Of a DNA stretch of 64,000 nt, positions 47,977 through 55,870 are shown piece after piece. Source of the DNA: an uncultured Alphaproteobacteria bacterium (lineage in GTDB: Bacteria; Pseudomonadota; Alphaproteobacteria; HIMB59; GCA-002718135); NCBI GenBank assembly GCA_902595855.1, contig CACJRY010000001.1:176182-240181 (forward strand), written 5' to 3'. The position numbers were made by a program, and so were the translations under genes. A model generated the notes under the pieces. It was given only the letters and a program-made list of their open reading frames with translations. It was not told the origin of the DNA and made no database searches. The stretch's first letter is position 1. Every line of letters starts with the position of its first letter.

Positions 47977-48865
47977 TTCAAAAAGTATTTATTTTGCTTT
48001 TATATTATTAGTTGCTTCTTCACTTTTTTGGTCAGGCAATTTTTTTACTGGGAAAGTGGCTTCTCTCTATAATTTAACACCTTTTAAATTAAGTTTTTTA
48101 AGGTGGTCTCTTGCTTTTCTTTTATTGCTCCCTTTTACTTATCGTAAAATTTATGAGGACTTTGAGAAATATAAAAAAAATTTGTTTTTTTTAATAATAA
48201 CATCGATACTCGGTGTTACTATATTTAATTCTTTTACCTATTTATCTTTAGAAACATCAATGGTGATTAATTCATCTATTATGGCATCTATAACGCCTTT
48301 GTTAATAATTTTTTTTTCATGGGTCATATATAAAACTCCAACTTATTTCATGCAATTTTTTGGTATTATTTTATCAATCATTGGAGTACTTCTGATTATT
48401 TCAAAAGCAAATGTTAATAATCTCTTAAGTTTAAATTTCACGAAAGGAGATTTATGGATGTTAGGTGCAGTTTTTGCATGGGGCTTATATTCTGTTTTGT
48501 TAAAAAAAATTGATAGCACTCTCTCACAACTTGCCACTTTAGAAGTAATGATTTTTATTGGATTGATATTTATTTTTCCGTTTTATCTTTTGGAATCTCA
48601 ACAAAACTCCTATTTTCCAAAAGACTCTAATGAAATTTTGATGATTAGCTATGTTGCCATCTTTGCAAGTATTACATCTTTTTTTGCTTGGAATAAGGGT
48701 GTTTCTATTTTAGGAGCTAATAAAGCCAGCCTATTTTTACATCTTATTCCTGTTTTTAGTTCGATATGGGCAATTATGTTTCTAGGAGAAAAGTTTTCTT
48801 TCTTTCATTTAATTGGAACCGTCTTTATTATTATAGGAATAGTGCTATCTAATATTAAGAGGTAA
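47969..48865 (+). CDS. EamA/DMT-family transporter
   Basis: Inner-membrane drug/metabolite transporter family protein, usually exporting or exchanging small metabolites. It has ten predicted membrane segments in two homologous halves (roughly 5-140 and 155-295); LVASSLFWSGNFFTGKVA near the start and GAVFAWGLYSVLLKK near 168-182 are the typical half-openings. I use ATG 47969 rather than the track's TTG at 47966. Substrate cannot be inferred. It overlaps the upstream dehydrogenase by 8 bases and is followed five bases later by msrB. Confidence 0.9.
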   Translation: MINSKSIYFAFILLVASSLFWSGNFFTGKVASLYNLTPFKLSFLRWSLAFLLLLPFTYRKIYEDFEKYKKNLFFLIITSILGVTIFNSFTYLSLETSMVINSSIMASITPLLIIFFSWVIYKTPTYFMQFFGIILSIIGVLLIISKANVNNLLSLNFTKGDLWMLGAVFAWGLYSVLLKKIDSTLSQLATLEVMIFIGLIFIFPFYLLESQQNSYFPKDSNEILMISYVAIFASITSFFAWNKGVSILGANKASLFLHLIPVFSSIWAIMFLGEKFSFFHLIGTVFIIIGIVLSNIKR

Positions 48866-48870
48866 AATAT

Positions 48871-49266
48871 ATGACTAAAGTTGTTAAGTCTGATCAAGAG
48901 TGGAGAGAAATACTCTCAGAAGAAGAATACTACATCACTAGACAAAAAGGTACTGAACCGGCTTTTTCTGGCAAAGCATTTGATATTACAAAGGATGGAG
49001 TATTTAAATGCAGATGTTGTGGAGCAGAATTATTTGAGAGAACCTCAAAATACGAATCAGGATGCGGGTGGCCTAGTTTTTTTAAAGGCATATCAAATGA
49101 TGCAATTAAAACTGAACAAGATACTTCTCACGGAATGTTTAGAACTGAAATAATGTGTGCGACTTGTGATGCTCATTTAGGACATGTCTTTGATGACGGT
49201 CCTGAGCCAACAGGGCAAAGGTATTGCGTTAATTCATTATCTATTCAATATAAAGAATTTGATTAA
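48871..49266 (+). CDS. msrB: peptide-methionine (R)-S-oxide reductase
   Basis: Repairs oxidised methionine in proteins. Zinc ligands are in CRCCGAELF (about 48-56) and MCATCDAHLGHVFDDGP (about 94-110); the SelR signature is GCGWPSFF (about 69-76); the catalytic Cys is in GQRYCVNSLSIQY near the C-terminus. 131 aa is normal. Its stop is two bases from the end of the convergent small ORF. Confidence 0.97.
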   Translation: MTKVVKSDQEWREILSEEEYYITRQKGTEPAFSGKAFDITKDGVFKCRCCGAELFERTSKYESGCGWPSFFKGISNDAIKTEQDTSHGMFRTEIMCATCDAHLGHVFDDGPEPTGQRYCVNSLSIQYKEFD

Positions 49267-49268
49267 TT

Positions 49269-49529
49269 TTAATTAGGATTTTGTTTTAAAAATTCTAAAT
49301 ACTTAATCACTTCGTCAAATTTTTCATCTGGTATATCTTTGTAAGTCATTTTAAAATGATTCTTTACTTCTAAAGCTACGTGAGCATATGGATTACGACC
49401 TTTTGGATGATTTGGATGATCAGGTAGTTTACCTAACAATTCATCTCCTGTTAGTTGTATTAACTTCCATAGTTTACTAGCATTTTCTTTGTTCAAAATT
49501 ACTTTGCTAAAGCTCCCATGGGATCCCAC
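49269..49529 (-). CDS. small protein of uncertain type, possibly ORF6C-like
   Basis: An 86-residue ORF downstream of the C1 peptidase. The C-terminal half, RNPYAHVALEVKNHFKMTYKDIPDEKFDEVIKYLEFLKQ, resembles the ORF6C domain found in some phage-encoded regulators; that is an impression from pattern only. The track ATG lies 31 bases inside the peptidase gene; a TTG at 49496, just after the peptidase stop, would give a 75-residue product and may be the real start. Likely co-transcribed with the peptidase. No catalytic motif or membrane segment is seen. Confidence 0.55.
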   Translation of the reverse strand: MGSHGSFSKVILNKENASKLWKLIQLTGDELLGKLPDHPNHPKGRNPYAHVALEVKNHFKMTYKDIPDEKFDEVIKYLEFLKQNPN

Positions 49530-50821
49530 GGCTCTAAACTCACAGGTTCCATATTAAGAAATTTTAATAATTTTTTACTGAGATATTTTTTATCTACAAC
49601 TACCTCATAGGTATACTCATCAAACCATTCATCGGTCATCATCATATAACCTTTATTACCACTTTTTTCCCCCCAGCTATTTTCAATTTTCCATTTAGTT
49701 GATTTTCTACTTTTAACATCAACACCAGTTAACAACATTGCATGGGTCATTTCACTGTCACCGTATTCGAGTCGAGTTTGTTTGTTCATTTTAAATGATG
49801 TTTGAAAAACATTTTCATAGTCAAAAATACCCATGTCAAGCACCCCCATTTCTCTACTAAATCTTTTTCCTACATCGCATCCAAACCAAACTGCTTCATT
49901 ATTTTTAATTGATTGCATCGCAGATTTTTTTAGTTCAGCTATCTCAACATTAAGATATTTTATTTCTTGTCCTTCAATAACATTTCCTAAGTATTCAACA
50001 GTATATGTAGTATTGAACTTTTTATTGCTCATTGGAGCATGTATCAGACAAACTTTATCCTTAATGTTTATATCAGCATATTTTTTTACAAATTCTTTAG
50101 GTGAGATATTAGCTATGGAAATGTATTTATTATCTTTATCTCTAGTAGACCAGTTCACAACTTCTGGGGGTTGACCAAGAAACATTGACAATAAGTTATA
50201 AATGGTTTCCATCATATCTTTCTTCAAAGATGCTGATTGTTTAGCAGGTTTTTTTCTTAATACAGAAGCAAATTCTCTCAATTTATGTGTTAAGATGTAA
50301 TTCATTGCCATGGATTTACTGCTGTGATTTGTTTCTGGCATTACATCTTTTGGAACTACTCCATATTTTTCTATAAGATTTACGAACATATCCCACTGAC
50401 CACCATCTTGAACTGGAGCTTTAACAAGATGCATGATTAATCTACTGTCATACGCATGATCTCTTGTTTTAATTATATTTTCTAAAAAATAATTTGCCTT
50501 TTCTAATTTATCCCAAAACATAAAATAGTTTTGAGAGAACTCGAAGTTATTAAGATTAAGCTTTTTTACAACTTCTAATCGCATTAAGTTTAATCCTGCA
50601 AATCCCCAGCATCGACCTGACGCCATTTGATTTGTTGCGGGTAATTCTTTTTCAATAAGATTTGAAAAATGATGATTAATTTGACTAAAATTTTCCCAGT
50701 TAAGAGCAACTGTGTTTAAATCATTTTTTATTAATGCATTTCTGGATCCAGTATTCTTATTATTTCTTAGAAATTTTTTTCTATATTTTTTGACGTCATT
50801 AAGAGATATATTTTTAGGCAT
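49499..50821 (-). CDS. pepC: bleomycin hydrolase / PepC-type cysteine aminopeptidase (family C1B)
   Basis: Cytosolic papain-fold aminopeptidase that degrades small peptides, typically as a self-compartmentalised hexamer. The full active site is present: Gln65 and Cys71 in NQMASGRCWGFAGLNLMR, His360 in MTHAMLLTGV, and Asn381 in KIENSWGEK. The C-terminus ends EPWDPMGALAK, the conserved arm of bleomycin hydrolases that reaches into the active site. 440 aa matches the family. No signal peptide. A rather unexpected gene for a reduced alphaproteobacterial genome; possibly used for peptide nutrition. Sits between topA and msrB. Confidence 0.93.
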   Translation of the reverse strand: MPKNISLNDVKKYRKKFLRNNKNTGSRNALIKNDLNTVALNWENFSQINHHFSNLIEKELPATNQMASGRCWGFAGLNLMRLEVVKKLNLNNFEFSQNYFMFWDKLEKANYFLENIIKTRDHAYDSRLIMHLVKAPVQDGGQWDMFVNLIEKYGVVPKDVMPETNHSSKSMAMNYILTHKLREFASVLRKKPAKQSASLKKDMMETIYNLLSMFLGQPPEVVNWSTRDKDNKYISIANISPKEFVKKYADINIKDKVCLIHAPMSNKKFNTTYTVEYLGNVIEGQEIKYLNVEIAELKKSAMQSIKNNEAVWFGCDVGKRFSREMGVLDMGIFDYENVFQTSFKMNKQTRLEYGDSEMTHAMLLTGVDVKSRKSTKWKIENSWGEKSGNKGYMMMTDEWFDEYTYEVVVDKKYLSKKLLKFLNMEPVSLEPWDPMGALAK

Positions 50822-50862
50822 ATCTTATATTTAAGGCTATTTCGGTTTAAATCAAATCTATT

Positions 50863-53265
50863 TTATTTTTTCTTTTTCTTTAAACCTATTTTTTGCTTTC
50901 TATCATCAATAAGTTTTATAGCATCTTCAAGAGTTAAACTATCAATTGTTTGATCTCCAAGAAGTGAAGCATTGATTTTACCACATTTTACATACGGTCC
51001 AAACTTTCCATCATGAGCTGTAATATTCTTTTTTTCTAGAGCTTTATATTTTTTATCATGAAGAATGTATGGTCCGTACATACCAATTCCTGCACTGACT
51101 GTTTTATTTGTTTCAGGATGAAATCCTAATTTTCTTGGCAAGCCTAACAACTGTATTGCAGTATTAAGACCAATTTCTTCAGGTTCAAAATTTTTGGGTA
51201 TCGAAACTCTTTTTGGTTTCTTTTCTGGAGTACCTTCACCTACTTGCATATAGAAACCATAAGGACCTTTTCGAAGTGTAATCATCTCATTTGTTTCTGG
51301 ATAAATACCAATTTCTTTTGGACCACTTAAAGTAGTGCCATCTTTGTCATTCAATTGATTAAATTGAACTGTATATTTACAATCTGGGTAATTTGAACAG
51401 CCAATAAATCCTCCAAATTTTCCTACTTTTATTCCAAGTCTACCATTATCGCATGTAGGACATTTTCTACTTTCATCCTTTCCCTCTGGTGGAAAGAAAT
51501 GCGTTCCTAAAGCATCATCAAGTACATCAATTACTTCTCTATTTGATTTTCCAACAGTATCATCACATAATTGTTTAAAAGTTTCCCAAAATTTTCGTAA
51601 AACTTCTTTCCAATCTAATTTACCATCAGAAATTTCATCTAATTGATTTTCAAGATCAGCAGTAAAATCATATTCAACATATTGATTAAAATATTTTTCA
51701 AGGAATATAGATACAATACGACCTCTATCATGAGGATTAAAACGTTTCTTATCTAAAATTACATAATCTCTATCTTGTAAGACTTTTATAATGGAGGCAT
51801 AAGTGGATGGTCTGCCAATTCCAAGCTCTTCTAGTTTTTTAACTAAACTTGCTTCTGTGTAGCGAGGAGGGGGCATTGTAAAATGTTGATTTTTGATTAC
51901 CTCCTTTAAATCTAATGTTTCACCTTCATTCATCATTGGTAGTATCGTTTCTTTTTCTTCATCCTTGTCATCATCTTTTGCTTCTTGATAAACTTTATAC
52001 ATTCCAGGAAATTTTATAGTTGAGCCATTTGCCCTAAGTGTTATTTTTTGATCTTCATCAACAATGTTAACTGCCACTTGATCTAGTACGGCACTAGCCA
52101 TTTGTGAAGATACTGCCCTTTGCCAAATAATTTCATATAATTTAAATTCTTCACCAGTAATGTATTGCTTAATATCTTTTGGAGTTAATTTAATATCAGT
52201 TGGTCTTATGCATTCATGAGCTTCTTGAGCGTTTTTAGCTTTAGATTTGTAAACTCTTGGACTTTCAGGAAGATATTCATTCCCATAATTCAGACTTACA
52301 AAATTGCGTACTTGATTAATCGCTTCATTAGACATCACTACACTGTCTGTTCTCATATAAGTAATTAAACCTGTTGTTTCACCGTTTATTTCAGTACCTT
52401 CATAAAGTTTTTGTGCTGTGCGCATAGTTTGACTTGCGCTTAACCCTAATTTACGGCTAGACTCGATTTGCATGGTGGAAGTGGTAAAAGCAGGGTAGGG
52501 ATTTCTTTTAGCTTCTTTTTTTGTGATATTGCCAACTTTAAATTTTGAATTTTGTATCTGATCATAAATATCAGTAGCTTGTTTTTCATTTTTTATATCT
52601 AGTTTATCAACTTTTTTTCCTTCATATATAGTAAGACGTGAATTTATAAGTTTATCCTCATTGTTTTTAAAATTACTTTGTATGGACCAGTATTCCTCAG
52701 GATTAAATTTTTCTATTTCTAACTCTCGCTCACTAATAATTCGAAGAGCAACTGATTGAACTCTTCCAGCAGATTTTGATCCAGGTAACTTTCGCCACAG
52801 AACAGGAGATAGTGTAAATCCTACTAAAAAATCTAAAGCACGTCTAGCCAAATAAGCATTAACTAAATTTTCATCGATTTCTCTCGGTGATTTTAAACTA
52901 TCGAGAACAGCATTTTTTGTAATTTCATTGAATGTTACTCGGTGAATATTTAGTTTTGATAGAGAGGCATTATCTCTCAAAAGTTTTTCAACATGCCATG
53001 CTATAGCTTCTCCCTCTCGGTCAGGGTCAGTAGCTAAGTAGAGATTTTCAGATTTTTTAGCAGCGTCAGTTATTTCTTTTATAACTTTTTTTCCTCTATC
53101 ACTTGTCTCCCATTTCATTTTAAAGTCATTTTCTGTGTCTATGGCATCATTTTTAGCTGATAGATCTCTTACATGACCAACGCTAGCTAGGACTTTAAAG
53201 TCAGAACCTAAATATTTGTTAATAGATTTTGCCTTAGAGGGTGATTCAACAATTAGTACATTCAT
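50863..53265 (-). CDS. topA: DNA topoisomerase I
   Basis: Type IA topoisomerase relaxing negative supercoils. TOPRIM domain at the N-terminus (LIVESPSKAKSINKYLG, DPDREGEAIAWHV about 79-91), active-site Tyr in GLITYMRTDSV (about 297-307), and RYTEASLVKKLEELGIGRPSTYASII. One four-Cys zinc finger is present (CPTCDNGRLGIKVGKFGGFIGCSNYPDCKYT, about 590-620), then three glycine-rich repeats with GPYGFYMQVGEG and GPYVKCGK, and a lysine-rich tail. 800 aa is within the normal range. A 65-base gap without a gene separates it from plsY; dprA, often there, is absent. Confidence 0.97.
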   Translation of the reverse strand: MNVLIVESPSKAKSINKYLGSDFKVLASVGHVRDLSAKNDAIDTENDFKMKWETSDRGKKVIKEITDAAKKSENLYLATDPDREGEAIAWHVEKLLRDNASLSKLNIHRVTFNEITKNAVLDSLKSPREIDENLVNAYLARRALDFLVGFTLSPVLWRKLPGSKSAGRVQSVALRIISERELEIEKFNPEEYWSIQSNFKNNEDKLINSRLTIYEGKKVDKLDIKNEKQATDIYDQIQNSKFKVGNITKKEAKRNPYPAFTTSTMQIESSRKLGLSASQTMRTAQKLYEGTEINGETTGLITYMRTDSVVMSNEAINQVRNFVSLNYGNEYLPESPRVYKSKAKNAQEAHECIRPTDIKLTPKDIKQYITGEEFKLYEIIWQRAVSSQMASAVLDQVAVNIVDEDQKITLRANGSTIKFPGMYKVYQEAKDDDKDEEKETILPMMNEGETLDLKEVIKNQHFTMPPPRYTEASLVKKLEELGIGRPSTYASIIKVLQDRDYVILDKKRFNPHDRGRIVSIFLEKYFNQYVEYDFTADLENQLDEISDGKLDWKEVLRKFWETFKQLCDDTVGKSNREVIDVLDDALGTHFFPPEGKDESRKCPTCDNGRLGIKVGKFGGFIGCSNYPDCKYTVQFNQLNDKDGTTLSGPKEIGIYPETNEMITLRKGPYGFYMQVGEGTPEKKPKRVSIPKNFEPEEIGLNTAIQLLGLPRKLGFHPETNKTVSAGIGMYGPYILHDKKYKALEKKNITAHDGKFGPYVKCGKINASLLGDQTIDSLTLEDAIKLIDDRKQKIGLKKKKK

Positions 53266-53330
53266 AAAATTTTAGTCCAAATTTCAGTTAAAACTTACTT
53301 CGTCAAGAATTTTTTAAAAAATACAGATTT

Positions 53331-53933
53331 CTACTTAGATAATTTTATTTTATTTTCAGTTCTATTTAATAGTCTTTTGATATTTTCACGATGTTTACTA
53401 ACAATAACACCAAACAAATATATTAAGAAAATAGCAATATAATTATTGGTATTTATAATAAAATAAATAGGCGCAATAGTAGATGCAATTAAAGAACTAA
53501 GAGAGGAATATTTAAAAACTAAAGCAATAGCCAGCCAAGTAATAAGAAAAAATAATCCTAAAATTAAATTAATACCAAATAAAAAACCAATATAAGTAGC
53601 TACACCTTTGCCACCTTTAAATTTTAACCAAATAGGAAATATATGTCCCAAGATAGAAAAGTGACATAGAAAAATAGTTTGAAAAAGTCCGATATTTTCT
53701 GAATAAAAACTTAATAAAATAAATGGAATTAAACCCTTTAAAACATCTAAACATAGAACTAAAAAAGCTAAAAATTTATTTCCAGTACGAAGGACGTTTG
53801 TTGCTCCAACATTGCCAGAGCCGATGTTTCTTATGTCACCATGACCAAAAACTTTTGGAATCAATAATGCAAAAGGAATAGATCCCACTAAGTAAAATAT
53901 AATTATAAAAAAAAGATTAAGACTTAACGACAT
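53331..53933 (-). CDS. plsY: glycerol-3-phosphate acyltransferase PlsY
   Basis: Inner-membrane enzyme that acylates glycerol-3-phosphate with acyl phosphate. The motifs IPFALLIPKVFGHGDIRNIGSGNVGATNVLRTG (about 19-51), GHIFPIWLKFKGGKGVATYIGF (about 95-116) and a C-terminal KHRENIKRLLNRTENK are the three conserved PlsY regions. 200 aa is normal with about six membrane segments. It overlaps pyrB by 17 bases; the pyrC gene commonly found between them is missing. Confidence 0.95.
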   Translation of the reverse strand: MSLSLNLFFIIIFYLVGSIPFALLIPKVFGHGDIRNIGSGNVGATNVLRTGNKFLAFLVLCLDVLKGLIPFILLSFYSENIGLFQTIFLCHFSILGHIFPIWLKFKGGKGVATYIGFLFGINLILGLFFLITWLAIALVFKYSSLSSLIASTIAPIYFIINTNNYIAIFLIYLFGVIVSKHRENIKRLLNRTENKIKLSK

Positions 53934-55068
53934 TATCTCTATTTTTAATTAAAATATCTAAACACGCCATACGAATGGCAACTCCCATTGCAACTTGTTC
54001 TTGTATCAAACTTCTTGTTACATCATCAGCAAGTTTTGAGTCAATTTCAAAACCTCTATTCATTGGACCAGGGTGCATTACAAAAGCCTTTTTTTTAGCA
54101 TATTTAAGCTTATTGTAATCTAATCCGTATTTATTAAAATAAGTCTTTTGATTTGGCATAATTTTCCCAACAATTCTCTCTTTTTGAATTCTAAGCATCA
54201 TAACAATATCACAATTTTTTAGACCTTTTTCCATATTGGTGAAAACAGTTACTGGAAGTTTTCTTATATTTTTAGGCAACCACTCCTTTGGTCCAATAAC
54301 ATTTATCTTTGCTCCTAATTTTGATAAAATTATAATATTTGATCTTGCTACACGACTATGAAGAATATCGCCACATATGGCAATTTGTAATTTATTAAAA
54401 TTTTTGAATCTATTTTTTATTGTTAAAGCATCCAATAAAGCCTGAGTGGGATGTTCATGACTTCCATCCCCAGCATTTATGACACATGCATCAACACTCA
54501 TTGAAATTTTTTTACTTATACCCTCATCTGGGTGCCTTATTATTAAAACATCGGGATTCATAGAATTAATAGTGGTCATCGTATCAAGTAAAGTCTCCCC
54601 TTTATTAATTGAGCTATCTTTGACAGCAACGTTTATTAGATCAGCCCCTAATCTTTTAGCAGCAACCTCAAAACTTGTTCTTGTTCTTGTAGAGTCTTCA
54701 AAAAACAAATTAAAAATCGTCCTACCTTCGAGCAAATTATTTTTTTTAATTTTCATTTTATTAAAAGAAATAAATTTTTGGCCTTCATTTAATATGAATT
54801 CAATTTCCTTTTTATTTAAATCAGCTGTTTCAACTAAGTGCATTTTTTTAAATATATTTTTTAAAGTTTTTTTAATCTTTATTTTATTTTCCTTATTTAG
54901 CAGTGAATAGTTATTCAATGCAATTTTTTCTGCCTCTTTAAAAATAGTTGTACCTGAAGATGATCTTATTGCTTTTTGTTTAGGCAATTTAATTTTCATT
55001 TGCCAGAATTTTGAATTTTCTCTTTTGTATAATTTTATATGTCCAGATTTTAAAATTTTCGAATTCAT
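53917..55068 (-). CDS. pyrB: aspartate carbamoyltransferase with an unusual N-terminal extension
   Basis: Catalytic chain making carbamoyl aspartate in pyrimidine synthesis. The ATCase core starts near residue 70 (IFKKMHLVETADLNKKEIEFIL) and includes FEDSTRTRTSFEVAAKRLG (about 122-140), HPTQALLDALTI and MHPGPMNRGFEID; core length of about 308 aa is normal. Ahead of it is an in-frame stretch of about 70 residues, GHIKLYKRENSKFWQMKIKL..RSSSGTTIFKEAEKIALNNY, which looks like the arm-type DNA-binding domain of tyrosine recombinases. Met76 could be an internal start but has no Shine-Dalgarno and would trim core residues; neither does the ATG at 55068. The fused reading is my preference. Confidence 0.9.
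   Translation of the reverse strand: MNSKILKSGHIKLYKRENSKFWQMKIKLPKQKAIRSSSGTTIFKEAEKIALNNYSLLNKENKIKIKKTLKNIFKKMHLVETADLNKKEIEFILNEGQKFISFNKMKIKKNNLLEGRTIFNLFFEDSTRTRTSFEVAAKRLGADLINVAVKDSSINKGETLLDTMTTINSMNPDVLIIRHPDEGISKKISMSVDACVINAGDGSHEHPTQALLDALTIKNRFKNFNKLQIAICGDILHSRVARSNIIILSKLGAKINVIGPKEWLPKNIRKLPVTVFTNMEKGLKNCDIVMMLRIQKERIVGKIMPNQKTYFNKYGLDYNKLKYAKKKAFVMHPGPMNRGFEIDSKLADDVTRSLIQEQVAMGVAIRMACLDILIKNRDNVVKS
54844..55068 (-). other. integrase-arm-like N-terminal module of pyrB
   Basis: Residues 1-75 of the pyrB ORF. The features seen are an aromatic, basic start (KLYKRENSKFWQMKIKLP), a beta-hairpin-like RSSSGTT and a helix beginning FKEAEKIALNNY. That order (strand with SxxW, RxSTGTT-like turn, EAExxA helix) is common to N-terminal domains of tyrosine recombinases. 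The match is by pattern recognition only, and no catalytic recombinase domain is nearby. Confidence 0.5.
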
Positions 55069-55069
55069 A

Positions 55070-55100
55070 TGTGTTAAAAATGTGTTAGTTTGTGTAAACT
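55070..55100. repeat. three phased TGTGTTA-type direct repeats upstream of pyrB
   Basis: On the plus strand TGTGTTAAAAA (55070-55080), TGTGTTAGTT (55081-55090) and TGTGTAAACT (55091-55100) follow one another with an 11/10-base period, filling the 35-base gap between the ruvX stop and the pyrB start. A possible minus-strand promoter, TTGGAT (55130-55125) and TAAAAT (55106-55101), lies just upstream, placing the repeats at or after the start point. Function unknown. Confidence 0.45.
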
Positions 55101-55103
55101 ATT

Positions 55104-55577
55104 TTAGATATTATTTCTATATCTATCCAAATATCCTTGCAAAATATAGGCTGCTGATTGTTGATCTAGTTTCTTTTTGATTTTTGTTGTACTAAAATCT
55201 GAATTTCTCATTTCTTTAAATATAACATCGGATGAGTATCTCTCATCCCAAAATTCAACAGGTAGTGAAAAATATGATCGCAATTCACCACTAAAACTAC
55301 GTATTTTGTTTGTTTGTTCGTTTTCTGAGCCATCCAAACTAATAGGCAGTCCTGCAATAAATCCTCCAATTTCATATTCTATTAAATATTCCTTTAGTTT
55401 TATTAAATCTTTTTTTGTACCCTTTCTTATTACGGTATTTAAAGGTGTAGCAATTGTGTAAGATCTATCAGATACAGCAATTCCAATAGTTTTAAAACCT
55501 ACGTCTAGACCTACGAGAATTTGTGATGTATGAAGACGCTCAATTAAATTATTGGTTTTTTCAATCACTGGAGACAT
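55104..55577 (-). CDS. ruvX: RuvX/YqgF Holliday-junction resolvase-like protein
   Basis: RNase H-fold nuclease family implicated in pre-16S rRNA 5'-end maturation and Holliday-junction resolution. Seen: ILVGLDVGFKTIGIAVSD (first catalytic Asp), GLPISLDGSENEQTNKIRSF, EFWDERYSSD (catalytic Glu/Asp), and LDQQSAAYILQGYLD. I use ATG 55577 (157 aa) rather than the track's 55604, because a 15-20 residue N-terminal lead is typical in Alphaproteobacteria and the upstream codons run into gatC. The start is five bases from the divergent gatC start. Confidence 0.92.
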   Translation of the reverse strand: MSPVIEKTNNLIERLHTSQILVGLDVGFKTIGIAVSDRSYTIATPLNTVIRKGTKKDLIKLKEYLIEYEIGGFIAGLPISLDGSENEQTNKIRSFSGELRSYFSLPVEFWDERYSSDVIFKEMRNSDFSTTKIKKKLDQQSAAYILQGYLDRYRNNI

Positions 55578-55582
55578 ATAAA

Positions 55583-55870
55583 TTGAAGTTAGATACAAAT
55601 ACAATAAATAAAATCGCTAAACTAGCAAGAATAAGTCTTTCTAAGGAAGAAGCTAATGATTTGCTAAAAGATATGAATTCTATTCTTGATTGGGTAGAGC
55701 AACTTAATGAGGTTAATACTGACTCTGTTGAGCCTTTAGCTAATATTTCATCATCAACTCTACCGCAAAGAAAAGATGAGTCTAAAGATATCAATTCTTC
55801 AGAAGAAATTTTAAAAAATAGTCCAGATAAATTAGAAGGCTATTTTGCAGTTCCAAAAGTTGTAGAGTAA
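55583..55870 (+). CDS. gatC: Asp/Glu-tRNA(Asn/Gln) amidotransferase subunit C
   Basis: Small stabilising subunit of the GatCAB complex that turns misacylated Glu-tRNA-Gln and Asp-tRNA-Asn into Gln- and Asn-tRNA. The ORF track begins far upstream; the family start is the TTG at 55583 ([35 protein letters not shown]), preceded by GGAGA 9 bases before. That gives 95 aa, the usual size, with VEPLANIS and [12 protein letters not shown] at the end. Overlaps gatA by one base (TAATG). Confidence 0.93.
   Translation: MKLDTNTINKIAKLARISLSKEEANDLLKDMNSILDWVEQLNEVNTDSVEPLANISSSTLPQRKDESKDINSSEEILKNSPDKLEGYFAVPKVVE

Noticed and set aside
48881-49153. 90-aa ORF inside msrB, same strand, another frame
   Set aside because: Lies wholly within the well-supported msrB and has no recognisable features.
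53303-53322. ATTTTTTAAAAAAT palindrome between plsY and topA as a terminator
   Set aside because: Pure A/T stem of a kind expected by chance in this base composition.
54479-54910. 143-aa plus-strand ORF antisense to pyrB
   Set aside because: Low-complexity hydrophobic translation caused by AT-rich antisense reading of the ATCase core.
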